DNA from: Cylindrospermum sp. FACHB-282
GTDB taxonomy: Bacteria; Cyanobacteriota; Cyanobacteriia; Cyanobacteriales; Nostocaceae
Direction of reading: 5' to 3'
NCBI RefSeq assembly: GCF_014697195.1
Contig: NZ_JACJRJ010000026.1
Span: forward strand, 1-64,000
Length of the DNA: 64,000 bases
Below the pieces are notes generated by a model, which was not told the origin of the DNA, made no database searches, and saw nothing but the letters and a program-made list of their open reading frames with translations. The position numbers and the translations under genes were made by a program. Shown one piece after another: positions 17,571 to 26,976 of this stretch. Each line of letters begins with the position of its first letter. The first letter of the stretch is position 1.

Positions 17571-17849
17571 ATGAACTTTCCTTCTCCACTCCAACAAAAA
17601 ATAGAAAAATGGGCAAGTAGTCAGGGAATTTCACCTGAAGAATTTGTTTTGCAACCAGTTACCGAAAAAGTAGCCGCACTGAGTCAGCAAAGGACTGAAG
17701 TGACTAATGTAGTATCTCCTAATCAACCAAGAGTTTATCGAAAAGAAGGAATTTTAGTTGTAGATACTCAATTGGCAGAAAACTTTGATTTCAATACCTT
17801 CATAGATGAGTTGACAAAGGAACGCATTCAGGAACAAATTGGTTTATGA
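17571..17849 (+). CDS. Antitoxin-like partner of a degraded VapC
   Basis: 92 residues from ATG at 17571 (a TTG nine bases earlier is also open). The protein has a short N-terminal helix (PLQQKIEKWASSQGISPEEFVLQPVTEKVAAL) resembling RHH/VapB-like antitoxins and an acidic, probably disordered C-terminus (ENFDFNTFIDELTKERIQEQIGL). Its TGA overlaps the ATG of a PIN-domain start by 4 nt, the usual toxin-antitoxin coupling. As the toxin frame dies after 22 codons, this gene is probably a relic or a solitary antitoxin. Confidence 0.65.
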   Translation: MNFPSPLQQKIEKWASSQGISPEEFVLQPVTEKVAALSQQRTEVTNVVSPNQPRVYRKEGILVVDTQLAENFDFNTFIDELTKERIQEQIGL

Positions 17850-17914
17850 AGGTCTTGTTTGATACCTCTGTTCTGGTTCCTGCATTGATTGTCAATGCTT
17901 GTGCAAGTTGCTGA
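17846..17914 (+). pseudogene. Remnant of a VapC-type PIN toxin (22 codons)
   Basis: ATG at 17846 overlaps the antitoxin stop. The frame reads MKVLFDTSVLVPALIV, a textbook PIN-domain start with the first catalytic Asp (FDTSVLV), then turns into unrelated residues and stops at 17914. The remaining roughly 110 residues of a PIN domain are missing. Directly after the stop comes a second copy of the promoter-proximal repeat, which suggests deletion between repeats. Confidence 0.7.
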
Positions 17915-17920
17915 ATAAGT

Positions 17921-17954
17921 GCGATCAGACTTTACAATTGGAACGTGAAGCACC
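17921..17954 (+). repeat. Copy 2 of the direct repeat, right after the truncated toxin
   Basis: GCGATCAGACTTTACAATTG...GTGAAGCAC differs from copy 1 at only a few positions. No antitoxin-like frame follows it, so it is an orphan copy. Confidence 0.8.
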
Positions 17955-18019
17955 GTTAACTTACAAGCCTATTATTTGATTTCTAGCAGAGATATATAAG
18001 GATGGAAAGCACATTAAAG

Positions 18020-20644
18020 CTACTCAGATTGATGTTTAGCTCCTTTACTACGATTACTATCTTTGTGAACTATTTGAAAATTATCTTTAGAATCTGCACC
18101 TCCTATAGCTAATGGAATATTATGATCTACTTCAATTTCATCTCCTATAAAAATAAGTGTGCCTGAAATAGGACAACGGTTCCCTTGCTCCTTTAGCATC
18201 TCAACTTTCTCTAGGTCAGAGAGTTTAGTTTGCCTTTTTTCAACTGAGTACTTAGTATGAAAATCTTGCACTTGTAACAAGAAATCATCCTTTGAAAAGT
18301 TATTAATATTATTTCTTAAGGCATAGAAAATACTTTGTATGTCTTCCTTTATTTCCAACCTGTAAAACTTAACCATTTCATAATTAAGTGGAACAAGGAG
18401 ATACCAAAGGATGTAAAAATCTTGTTTTGTACGTCTGAAGGAACGGATTTGCCTTTGAGCCTTAAAGAGTGAATTTAATTCGGTTTTAAAAAAATCTTCT
18501 AATATGACTTTATCTTGACTAACATTTTTATCAAGTAAAACCAGCTTTATCTTCTTTATATAATTTTCTACACTTTTAATTGCCAACAAAAACTTATTCT
18601 TTACTTCTTCATTTTCAGATATATTTTGAAGTAATTTCGTAATATCATGAGATGAACTCATCCTTACACTAATTCCATCATTTTTATTATAAAAATATAA
18701 ATATTTATCATAGCCCTTAGTCTTCATTATACGATGAAACTCAAGGAATGCCAGAGAAGTATAAAGTTCTTCATTTTCCATTCTATCCCTATCATTACGT
18801 CCTCTGATAAGCTTGGAATAAAGCCATCCCCTATGTTTTTCAACATTTTGCCTGATAGCTGTTATTATTTCTCTCTCTACCCAAGAATTCCACATTTCAA
18901 AAGAGTTTTCACGGATTGGATAAGGTTTATTATTGAGCCTTACAAATAGATCAACTGGGTTAAATTCTGGGTTAAGGCTCTCCTGAATTTCAACTACAAA
19001 AATTTCAAAATCTAGAATTTTGTCCTGTAATGCAGGATCATAGTCTTTGAGGTCTTTATAAGTTTTATTATTTAATTTATTCAGTATTTTTAAGCCTTTC
19101 AATGCAAAACCAGAATTTTTGGGTTCACGTCGCTGATGATTTTCATCTATATAATTTTCACCTACAAACCCTAGAATAGTTAATAGACGTTGTTGACCAT
19201 CTATCACCTCTGAAGTGCCATCTTTACGTTTATAAATAAAGATGGGAGGAAGACTAATATCTAAAAGAATACTTTCAATAATTGAAGATGCTTTGGATAC
19301 GCTGATAACTTCTGACCTTTGATAAGATGGACGAACAAGAAAAATATTACGTTTCATTACCCTAGTAAGGTCATCAATTGAATTCTTGGATGGTTCAGGC
19401 TTCGTTACTCTAAGAGATGCAAGTTCTCCTAATTTGGTAACAGTATCATTGTTCTGACCTCTACTCAGTTTCTTCAGTTCATCTCTACTTTTTTTATCTC
19501 CTCCAACATAAGCACGAAGATTAATATTAAGTTCTTTCTCAAATAGTTCTGCTGTAAATGAAAATCGTTCATAAACTTGGCTATAGTAATTTGATTCTAC
19601 TTCTGTATACTTCTCAATATTATTCGATATTTCATTAGCTAAACGTTCAATGAAATCACGTTCCTTCAACTTAGACAAGTCTATATCTTCAACATCTAAT
19701 ACCTGCAAGCCCCAAAGTAAACATTCACAAACTAAACGATTGCAACTGACATTAATTTCTGTAAAAACCCGCTTTAAATTATTAACAATATGAATTTTTT
19801 CAATAAAACAATGATAGAGCTTATCTATATCTTCGGTTTCTGTACTATTAGCTAAATGTTCATACAATTTATCTAGTATTTCGGTTCTATTATTTCCCGA
19901 AGCATAGTGTTTTATGGGAAATTTATGAATTACCAAATATCTCCTTATAAACTGCAATACTTTACCACTATCAAACTCTTTTCTACTCTCCTTTTTTGGC
20001 AAAAACAGATCATTAATAATGTTTGAAATCTCACTATTTTCTATTACTTTTTTCTTGAAATGCTGAAAAATAAAATCAGCATCATAAACAGCATTATCTA
20101 TTTCTGGCTTTTTTAGAGGCGTTATACCAGAATTATAACGACCAAATATCTCTTTTTTAATCTTATCTTCTAGACCAGTATCTAGCTTAGGTTCGTTAAC
20201 TATCTCAAATTCTATAATTCTGATTTTTGCGTCAAGGAATAAATCAATAATACTTGTAGTATCTGAATTAGCTCTTAAAGAATCATAAGTTGATCTTGCA
20301 AGTTGCTTTAGGGATGCTAAACCATTTATTGTGAGCGAAAATTGATTTTCCATGAAACGATATATAGTTTCAAATCTCTGTCTTCCATCAATAACTTCTA
20401 TTCCAGTACCATTGTTGAAAAATATTAGAGGTGGAATTTCAGTTCCTAATAATATGCTCTCAATAAAATAAGTTGCTTTATGATCATCCCAAACATAGTT
20501 TCTCTGATAATATGGGGTATAATTTATTTTATTTAAACTTCTTCGGCTAAGTAGTGAATCTATTGATTTAGAATAAGTCTCTATTTTTAAGTGAGATGTA
20601 AAAATTCTTTCAAACTCATTCGGAGTTAAAAATGGACTGCTCAT
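18020..20644 (-). CDS. Double DUF262 protein with C-terminal HNH nuclease domain
   Basis: 874 residues. A first DUF262 (ParB/GmrS-like) module at about residues 35-200 contains YTPYYQRNYVW and EVIDGRQRFETI. A second at about 430-560 contains RPSYQRSE and EVIDGQQRLLTILGF. A C-terminal HNH domain (about 820-868) has CPISG, then EVDHNIPLAIGGADSKDNFQIVH, giving D-H, N and H. The first zinc-knuckle pair is incomplete (C-x-x-S). DUF262 with HNH is the architecture of GmrSD-type and SspE-like restriction proteins, where DUF262 provides an NTPase switch and HNH cuts; two DUF262 modules in one chain is unusual. The gene is visibly more A/T rich than its neighbours and stands alone, which suggests horizontal transfer. 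Confidence 0.82.
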   Translation of the reverse strand: MSSPFLTPNEFERIFTSHLKIETYSKSIDSLLSRRSLNKINYTPYYQRNYVWDDHKATYFIESILLGTEIPPLIFFNNGTGIEVIDGRQRFETIYRFMENQFSLTINGLASLKQLARSTYDSLRANSDTTSIIDLFLDAKIRIIEFEIVNEPKLDTGLEDKIKKEIFGRYNSGITPLKKPEIDNAVYDADFIFQHFKKKVIENSEISNIINDLFLPKKESRKEFDSGKVLQFIRRYLVIHKFPIKHYASGNNRTEILDKLYEHLANSTETEDIDKLYHCFIEKIHIVNNLKRVFTEINVSCNRLVCECLLWGLQVLDVEDIDLSKLKERDFIERLANEISNNIEKYTEVESNYYSQVYERFSFTAELFEKELNINLRAYVGGDKKSRDELKKLSRGQNNDTVTKLGELASLRVTKPEPSKNSIDDLTRVMKRNIFLVRPSYQRSEVISVSKASSIIESILLDISLPPIFIYKRKDGTSEVIDGQQRLLTILGFVGENYIDENHQRREPKNSGFALKGLKILNKLNNKTYKDLKDYDPALQDKILDFEIFVVEIQESLNPEFNPVDLFVRLNNKPYPIRENSFEMWNSWVEREIITAIRQNVEKHRGWLYSKLIRGRNDRDRMENEELYTSLAFLEFHRIMKTKGYDKYLYFYNKNDGISVRMSSSHDITKLLQNISENEEVKNKFLLAIKSVENYIKKIKLVLLDKNVSQDKVILEDFFKTELNSLFKAQRQIRSFRRTKQDFYILWYLLVPLNYEMVKFYRLEIKEDIQSIFYALRNNINNFSKDDFLLQVQDFHTKYSVEKRQTKLSDLEKVEMLKEQGNRCPISGTLIFIGDEIEVDHNIPLAIGGADSKDNFQIVHKDSNRSKGAKHQSE

Positions 20645-20886
20645 TTTCCACCTATTTATTTACACAAGTTTGTAATTTCTCTTCAATAGTATAATACATA
20701 ATTTGCTTAGGTCAGAGTACTGAGGTGGTAAGAAATAGCAAAGTAGTATCTCGAATCGGGAATATGATAAACGCTCCGGCAAAAAGTAGCCGTAAATAGC
20801 CGATCGCATTAACCCCATTAATCCTTACCAACCTGGAAGCGATATCGCAAATTATGCAATCCCTAATTAATTACCTCCCAACAACC

Positions 20887-20907
20887 GTAGGGGCACAGTG
20901 CCCCTAC
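20887..20907 (-). terminator. Perfect hairpin downstream of glgB
   Basis: GTAGGGGCAC and its reverse complement flank one base, 32 nt beyond the glgB stop. It may equally be a dispersed hairpin repeat. The rest of the 20645-20938 spacer shows nothing else. Confidence 0.5.
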
Positions 20908-20938
20908 AAATTTGTAATTTATGTGGATAATTAAACTG

Positions 20939-23230
20939 TTATTCCATCACCTGCGCTGACTTCTGCTCACCCAACTTGAGAATCAACACACCCAAAGGAG
21001 GTAGACACAAATCCAGAGAATAAGGATGATTGTGCAAAGACCAATCATCAGTCCACTTACCACCTAAATTGCCCATATTGCTACCGCCATATTGACGAGC
21101 ATCACTATTGAACAACTCAGTATAAAACCCCTTTTCTGGTACACCGATGCGATAATGAGAATGGGGTTGTGGTGTGAAATTACAAACCACGATCGCAAAA
21201 TTTTCAGAATCCTTATCGCGCCGGATAAAAGAAACCACACTATGGCGGTTGTCGCTACAGTCAATCCACTCAAACCCTTCTTGGGCAAAATCCAGAGTGT
21301 ACAAAGTTGATTCAGAGCGGTAGAGATGGTTTAAATCTTGGAAAAACTGTTTCAACTGTTGATGGGCTTCATACTGCAATAGATGCCACTCCAAATCAGC
21401 CCAGACATTCCACTCACTCCACTGTCCAAATTCCATGCTCATAAACATGGTTTTCTTCCCTGGGTGAGCGAACATATAGCTAAACAAACAACGCACATTA
21501 GCGAGCTTCTGCCATTTATCCCCCGGCATTTTACCGATAATATTGCTCTTACCGTGCACCACTTCATCGTGGGACAGAGCCAGCATAAAGTTCTCGCTGT
21601 GGTTATACCACATACTAAAGGTAATATTGTTTTGGTGAAACTGGCGGAACCAAGGATCCATGCTGAAATAGTCCAGCATATCGTGCATCCAACCCATATT
21701 CCACTTCAAGTTAAAGCCCAGTCCACCTGTGTAGGTAGGCCAAGATACCATTGGCCAAGAAGTAGATTCTTCAGCAATTGAGAGAACGCCGGGGAAATAG
21801 CTAAACAGCAAGTGATTTACCTGACGCAAGAAATCCGCAGCTTCCAGGTTTTCTCTACCACCGTACTGATTAGGTAGCCATTCTCCTGGTTTGCGGCAAT
21901 AGTCAAGGTAGAGCATCGAAGCCACAGCATCAACGCGAATTCCATCAATGTGGTACTTGTCAAACCAAAAGAGGGCATTTGCTACCAGAAAATTCCTGAC
22001 TTCGTGGCGGTTGTAGTTGAACACCAAAGTACCCCATTCTTTGTGTTCACCTTTGCGGGGATCAGCGTGTTCGTACAGGTGACTACCATCGAAGAAAGCT
22101 AACCCATGCCCATCTTTAGGGAAGTGTCCGGGAACCCAATCGACAATCACACCAACACCATTTTGGTGACATTGGTCAACAAAATACATGAAATCTTCAG
22201 GGCTACCAAAACGAGAAGTGGGGGCAAAGTACCCAGTTACTTGATAACCCCAAGAGCCATCAAAGGGATGTTCTGCGATCGGTAGCAGTTCCAAATGGGT
22301 GTATCCCATTTCCTTGACATAGGGAATGAGTTTATCTGCTAACTCCCGATAGGTAAGAAAACGTGCCCCAGGGTTGAGTTCAGAAACAGGAACTACAGCT
22401 TCAATTTCCCCACTAGGCAGTTTCGCAGGTTCCCCACTAGAAGCGTGTAACCAAGAACCTAAATGCACTTCGTAAACGGAGATTGGCTGAGTCAGGGGAT
22501 CGGTGTGACGCCGCACATCCATCCAGTTTTCATCACTCCAGTTGTGGACACTTAAGTCAGTAACAATGGATGCAGTTTTGGGGCGGGGTTCCTGCTGGAA
22601 ACCATAGGGATCAGATTTTTCGTAAATATGTCCTTCAAAATTTTTGATTTCATATTTATAATGCTCTCCTACTCCCAGTTCAGGAATAAATAACTCCCAA
22701 ATGCCGGTTGGGCCTTTACGCATCTGGTTTTTGCGCCCATCCCAGAGGTTGAAATCTCCCAGCAAGGAGACATTACGGGCATTGGGCGCCCAAACAGCAA
22801 AATAAACCCCTTTAACCCCATCTACCTCTGTGAGGTGCGCTCCCAGTTTTTCGTAAATTCGGTGATGGTTGCCTTCAGCAAACAAATGTAAATCAAAGTC
22901 TGTCAAGTGGGGAGAATTGAAGGCGTAAGGGTCATAAGTGACTCGCTCGTTTTCCCCTTCTTTAATGCGTAGCTGGTAGTTTGTTAGTTCTGCGGTTTCA
23001 ATTATGCATTCAAAAAAGTGGGGATCATGCACCGCTTGCATTGGGTATTCCTTCCGTTCTTCAGGAACAACTACCCATGCGGCACTCGCATTTGGTAGGT
23101 AGGCTCGCACAGCCCAGATAGTTTTACCATTTTGCTCTATAGGATGAGAACCCAGTATTTCAAACGGATCGTGATGCTGATTCCAAACGATGCGATTAAC
23201 CTGTTCAGGGGCGATCGTGGTCATGGACAT
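20939..23230 (-). CDS. glgB: 1,4-alpha-glucan branching enzyme
   Basis: About 763 residues from the ATG at 23230 ([14 protein letters not shown]). Upstream in-frame codons are open but do not belong to the family, and the ATG at 23224 is an alternative. Two N-terminal CBM48-like modules (including [23 protein letters not shown]) precede the GH13 barrel. The nucleophile Asp lies in [15 protein letters not shown] (near 431) and the acid Glu in [11 protein letters not shown] (near 484), followed by [12 protein letters not shown]. It transfers alpha-1,6 branches onto glycogen in the cytoplasm. It is a singleton on the minus strand, with a hairpin after its stop. Confidence 0.96.
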   Translation of the reverse strand: MSMTTIAPEQVNRIVWNQHHDPFEILGSHPIEQNGKTIWAVRAYLPNASAAWVVVPEERKEYPMQAVHDPHFFECIIETAELTNYQLRIKEGENERVTYDPYAFNSPHLTDFDLHLFAEGNHHRIYEKLGAHLTEVDGVKGVYFAVWAPNARNVSLLGDFNLWDGRKNQMRKGPTGIWELFIPELGVGEHYKYEIKNFEGHIYEKSDPYGFQQEPRPKTASIVTDLSVHNWSDENWMDVRRHTDPLTQPISVYEVHLGSWLHASSGEPAKLPSGEIEAVVPVSELNPGARFLTYRELADKLIPYVKEMGYTHLELLPIAEHPFDGSWGYQVTGYFAPTSRFGSPEDFMYFVDQCHQNGVGVIVDWVPGHFPKDGHGLAFFDGSHLYEHADPRKGEHKEWGTLVFNYNRHEVRNFLVANALFWFDKYHIDGIRVDAVASMLYLDYCRKPGEWLPNQYGGRENLEAADFLRQVNHLLFSYFPGVLSIAEESTSWPMVSWPTYTGGLGFNLKWNMGWMHDMLDYFSMDPWFRQFHQNNITFSMWYNHSENFMLALSHDEVVHGKSNIIGKMPGDKWQKLANVRCLFSYMFAHPGKKTMFMSMEFGQWSEWNVWADLEWHLLQYEAHQQLKQFFQDLNHLYRSESTLYTLDFAQEGFEWIDCSDNRHSVVSFIRRDKDSENFAIVVCNFTPQPHSHYRIGVPEKGFYTELFNSDARQYGGSNMGNLGGKWTDDWSLHNHPYSLDLCLPPLGVLILKLGEQKSAQVME

Positions 23231-23812
23231 GAAGCTACCTACGTGAAATAAGGTGATTGAGTGAAATACCTCCAGCACCGTCCCAAGGGTCAGGTGTGGT
23301 TTTCTGCTATCTAAAATCTGGACATTTTTAGACGTATGTTATTTAGTTGACCTTTCACAGGGAGGAGTTGGCGACTTATCTCCATACTCTGAGTTGTCAA
23401 GGTTCAGTCGTTTAATTGCCAGCATTTTTAGCTTTGCAATGATTGAATTTTAACAAAAAACCCTGATTATGAGACTGTTTCAAGCTTTTAGACTTGTATG
23501 TAAAAATAGTGGCGATTCTTCGTCTATCCCACTCCAATTGCTACGTAATGCGTTGCATATTTGCCGAGGTAAGACTCCTCATCCCTGTGATATTTATACC
23601 AGCACTAAGTTTTAGACTGGGGTGTGGATTTGCTGTTAGCTCAAACTAAATTTGGTTTTTTAATATCTATAATCTATGTCTTTACATTTATTTGCAATTT
23701 TGTTGCCACCGTTATCCTACCGCAGAATGAGTCCCAATTCTTTTCTGTGGATGAGACGAGGGGCGGTGGGTAATGAATATTATAAGAATAACTAATAACT
23801 AATTTGTCTTTC
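23231..23812. other. 582-nt spacer upstream of glgB with no supported gene
   Basis: No reading frame here has a plausible start and composition, and no tRNA-like T-arm is present. It should hold the glgB promoter near its left end. A G/A-rich GGGAGGAG at about 23360 has no open frame behind it. I see nothing else that can be supported. Confidence 0.6.
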
Positions 23813-24124
23813 TCAAAAATTTAAAAATGGGAAAAACTGAAGCAATGTCTTCCGTAACCGCAATAAAAAAATCTGTTCCCGCACATTGGTATTCAGTTTT
23901 GGTGGCGGACTGTTTTGTAGTTGCCCTTGCAATTGGGCGTATTCAGCGGCAGTTAGGCGTTTACCATCAATAGGCGATCGCGCTTCTGTAATAATCTCTG
24001 TTCGCAATATTTCTTCCGGCGTATCCTCCGGTGGCGGTAATGCCCTAACTCCTGCCCCCCAATGGCTACTCAACCCCACCAAAATACTAGTAGCAATGCT
24101 CACAAAAAATACTAATCGCTTCAT
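23813..24124 (-). CDS. Small secreted protein with cleavable signal peptide
   Basis: 103 residues. A clear signal peptide (KRLVFFVSIATSILVGLSSHWGAGVRA, cleavage likely after ALP or VRA) is followed by LPPPEDTPEEILRTEIITEARSPIDGK and AEYAQLQGQLQ. This resembles a small conserved secreted family common in Nostoc, with TPEEILRTEI...ARSP(I/V)DG as its core, but I know no function. It is transcribed leftward as a single gene. Confidence 0.72.
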   Translation of the reverse strand: MKRLVFFVSIATSILVGLSSHWGAGVRALPPPEDTPEEILRTEIITEARSPIDGKRLTAAEYAQLQGQLQNSPPPKLNTNVREQIFLLRLRKTLLQFFPFLNF

Positions 24125-24188
24125 CGGTGTCCTTTTGCATTCTGGATTATGTATTTTTTTGAATTTTGTATCCGCTTCATTTTATCTA

Positions 24189-24326
24189 GACAAAACTGGA
24201 CAACCTTTCCGGTAGGGGGGGGTTTATTGCGCTTATTCTCAATAATCATCGCGATCAGACCCCCCCTACCGGACAGAGTTTACTAGCGTAGCGAATAAAT
24301 TTTTAGCAAGGTTGTCCAGTTTTGTC
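24189..24326. repeat. Nested inverted-repeat element (MITE-like), about 138 bp
   Basis: A 19-nt arm (24189-24207, GACAAAACTGGACAACCTT) is exactly inverted at 24308-24326. Directly inside it a 14-nt G-rich arm (24208-24221) is exactly inverted at 24260-24273. On the left the two arms are contiguous (33 nt). On the right they are separated by 34 nt, as if something was inserted into one side of a longer perfect palindrome. Confidence 0.85.
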
Positions 24327-24380
24327 CAGGATTCCCCAAACCCTTACGGAAGCCCCAGGCATATTTTGGATTTTGAATTT

Positions 24381-25076
24381 TTAGAGTCCCGGCGGTAGCG
24401 GTTCACCACACAGTTGGTGGACTTGCACAATGCGCTCAAACAGCCAGGGATATCCCTGCCGGTATTGAGGAATCAGCGCTAAAGGACTAAGTAATGCTGC
24501 TGCGGCAATGTCTGCCACACTTAGACTGCTACCCACTAAATAATTACTTCTTTGCCAGCGGATAGATAATTCTTCCAAAGCCGTGACTAATCTATTAGTA
24601 GCTAATTCTACAGTGGCATTGTTGACCCCATATTGTTTTCGCACCACGCGGATCACCATCTGACTAAAAAGTGAAGGGTCGATTTGCTTACCCGCACCAG
24701 CGCGAAACTGATAATAGACAAATCGCGTTGCTGTCCCGATGCTTTCATCCAACCAATCTTCTAGCATCCAGGCTTCAGTTTGCTGTTCGTGGTTGGCTAA
24801 AAATATTGGTGGTTCTGGTTGATAGGTTTCGAGAAATTTGAAAATTTGGGTAGAGTCGGCGATCGCCTTTGGTACTGCGCTCCCCTCAATCCCTTCTGGT
24901 TGTCCCTCAATTTCTGGCAACAAAACTGGTAGCGTTGTCAAACCAGTCAGCGGCTTCACTTTTAGGATGTGCAAGCCAGGAGTAAGATTTTCGATCTTGT
25001 AATTAATGCCTTTGTAACCCAGTGCTAAACGGGCTTTGCGACAGTAGTGAGAAGTACTAAATTGTAATAGTAACAT
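24381..25076 (-). CDS. Glutathione S-transferase family protein
   Basis: 231 residues. The thioredoxin-like N-terminal domain starts LLLQFSTSHYCRKARLALG, with the S-x-Y-C-x-K active-site region of the GST fold. It is followed by a helical C-terminal domain (from about residue 95) with SNYLVGSSLSVADIAAAALL, the N-capping motif of GST domain II. The substrate cannot be predicted. Cyanobacterial members are tied to oxidative-stress defence. It is monocistronic on the minus strand. Confidence 0.88.
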   Translation of the reverse strand: MLLLQFSTSHYCRKARLALGYKGINYKIENLTPGLHILKVKPLTGLTTLPVLLPEIEGQPEGIEGSAVPKAIADSTQIFKFLETYQPEPPIFLANHEQQTEAWMLEDWLDESIGTATRFVYYQFRAGAGKQIDPSLFSQMVIRVVRKQYGVNNATVELATNRLVTALEELSIRWQRSNYLVGSSLSVADIAAAALLSPLALIPQYRQGYPWLFERIVQVHQLCGEPLPPGL

Positions 25077-25317
25077 AAAGCTACTCTAGCAGCTTGTACC
25101 ATTTTGGATGTTAACTTTTTAGTTAAATGGACACTTGGTTGAGGTTGTTACCTTCTCTACCAGTGTCCTTTAGTTGCTGCTATATTCAAGCTGAAAATTT
25201 AGCACCCTCAACATTAAGAGTGCTGGTGTTTTCGGCAGAACCCAATTAATTCAAGTGAGGAATATGTAGTGAGGAGCGCTGTCACTAACCTAGTATGTAC
25301 GTGATTTCAACTACAAT

Positions 25318-25530
25318 CTACGGGGTCTTAGTGGGAGTAGCAGCAGGGGTAGCAGCAGGGGTAGCAGCAGGGGTAGCAGCAGGGGTAGCAGCAGGGGTAG
25401 CACTATCAGTCGGTTCACCTGTAGCAGCAGGGGTAGCGGTAGTACCACCAGGTTCGCCACCACCTTCACAGGCTCCGAGGACGGTAGCCAAACTTAAAAT
25501 TAAAGCCAAACCAAAGATTCTTGTTTTCAT
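25318..25530 (-). CDS. Small lipoprotein with Thr-Pro-Ala-Ala tandem repeats
   Basis: 70 residues from ATG at 25530, preceded by GAGGAG at ideal spacing. Longer upstream starts are open but lack a ribosome site. The signal peptide KTRIFGLALILSLATVLGAC ends in a lipobox (LGAC), so the Cys should be lipidated. The mature part is a Gly/Ala/Thr/Pro tail with five TPAA units encoded by a perfect 12-bp tandem repeat (25340-25400 region). Such repeats change copy number by slippage. Function is unknown; a periplasmic spacer or cell-wall-facing tail is possible. Confidence 0.75.
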   Translation of the reverse strand: MKTRIFGLALILSLATVLGACEGGGEPGGTTATPAATGEPTDSATPAATPAATPAATPAATPAATPTKTP

Positions 25531-26048
25531 AACTCCTCTTTCACCAATTGCGGCAATAAAAAATTTCGCCTGTTGAATACGATACCTTATTTGTTGATTT
25601 TTGTTAAATGCTTTCAGATTACATAGATAGTTAAATGCAATCCTTTGGGTATTTTGTTTCGTCTTAGCTATCATCAGTCTTAGACGAGTTTCTCCTAACT
25701 ATGAGGAATAGGGTAACTTGATTTCTGTTCAGAAATCTCTAAGTTTACTACATTGTACAGCTACTATAGCAAAAATTGTCATAACTTCAGCAGACTATTG
25801 CCCTTGGCTGCCCTGTCTTGCCATACTGTTGAATGCGGATACCTGCCTAACAGGTTAAGCTATCGAAGTTGTCCCTTGCTGCTTATAAGCATTGTAGTAC
25901 GTAGAGGAAACCAACAATGGCGCAGCTACCTGTAACAAGTGATAAAAGGGTGTAAGTGTAATGTGTGCTTGTGGTTCAAAAAGCCCTTTTAACCTTAGCA
26001 AAAACAGACAATTAATCTAAAATACAGTATTTCCTATCCAAAAAAACT
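25531..26048. other. 518-nt spacer without a supported gene
   Basis: This spacer lies between the lipoprotein gene (leftward) and the FtsL-like gene (rightward), so it should hold both promoters. AAAAGGG (25944-25950) can pair with CCCTTTT (25984-25990). Short open frames exist but lack ribosome sites and sensible composition. A structured RNA is possible, but I cannot support one. Confidence 0.5.
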
Positions 26049-26717
26049 ATGGTTGTTGCTCGCAAATCACCTGTTTCTGCTAGAGGTACTTGGTTCCGGC
26101 GAGATTCTACCCTTTCGTTAGAGAAGCGCCGCGCTGCACGTTTGGGGTCAGCAGTGCAGAGTGGCTCTACAGCCGCTACTGAATCTGCACCGTTAACGCC
26201 TAAAAGACAACGGCGTCCCTCAAAGAATTTAGCGGTACCTCGCACAAATGGGGCACAAATGCCTATATCAGTCAAAGAGCTAGGAAAACAACAAGTCTCA
26301 AATATTAACGCGCAGTCGAATGTACACCTTCCCATAATGTCTAGTTCTAGGTCTGCACCTGTGTGGTTACTGCGCTTGTCCATACTCAATCGCTATTCGT
26401 CATCTGTGGCGTTTTTGTTAGTGGTAGCCACGCTTGTGGTTTATGGTTGGACGGTATATTCCCAAGAACTTTGGAGTCAGGCATACCGCAAACTGCAAAA
26501 TCTGCAACGTCATGAGCGGCAATTAACTACAACTAACGCGACACTGACGAACAAAATGGCTGAGGAAGCAGAGAGAGCAACAGCAGGACTGGTATCGCCA
26601 ACTCCTGCGGGGACAATTTTCTTGCCGCCAGTCTCTCGTAGTTCTAAGCCAACATCTTCTAACACAACACCTAATTCGTCTATGCAGCAGCAAACTCTCT
26701 CTCCACTGGGATATTAA
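26049..26717 (+). CDS. FtsL-like bitopic membrane protein next to ftsI
   Basis: 222 residues: a basic, disordered cytoplasmic N-terminus (about 1-115), one transmembrane helix (SVAFLLVVATLVVYGWTVY, about 117-136), then a coiled coil with leucine spacing (WSQAYRKLQNLQRHERQLTTTNATLTNKMAEEAER) and a Pro/Ser-rich tail. This topology, and the position directly upstream of a division-type penicillin-binding protein, match FtsL/FtsB-type divisome subunits, which are too diverged for sequence recognition. The long cytoplasmic tail is larger than in E. coli FtsL. The call rests on topology and neighbourhood. Confidence 0.65.
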   Translation: MVVARKSPVSARGTWFRRDSTLSLEKRRAARLGSAVQSGSTAATESAPLTPKRQRRPSKNLAVPRTNGAQMPISVKELGKQQVSNINAQSNVHLPIMSSSRSAPVWLLRLSILNRYSSSVAFLLVVATLVVYGWTVYSQELWSQAYRKLQNLQRHERQLTTTNATLTNKMAEEAERATAGLVSPTPAGTIFLPPVSRSSKPTSSNTTPNSSMQQQTLSPLGY

Positions 26718-26976
26718 AATCAAGGATCAAGGTTCACACAACAGTTATGGTTAATTCCTCTGGACATTGAACTCTGGAATCCGTAAAGCGGGGGTTTCAT
26801 GAAAGTTATGCTTTCATTGGCGGTTCCTGAGCCAAAATCTACTCGTTAGATGGGTAAACAAAGGACGGCCAGCGCGGCATCACCCAATATCTTAGGTGAA
26901 ACCGAGATTATATAAGCCGCCAACAAGCATTGGCTGACCAATTTTGTCCAGGTTTTTCCCAAGGCTGAACAAGGCT

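Noticed and set aside
25295-25576. Open frame with Val-Ala-Ala-Gly repeats on the plus strand
   Set aside because: It is the reverse complement of the TPAA-coding repeat of the lipoprotein gene, which has a proper ribosome site and lipobox.
25740-25990. Structured-looking spacer considered as 6S or another small RNA
   Set aside because: I could not place a closing stem with a central bubble or any conserved motif; only one weak stem was found.
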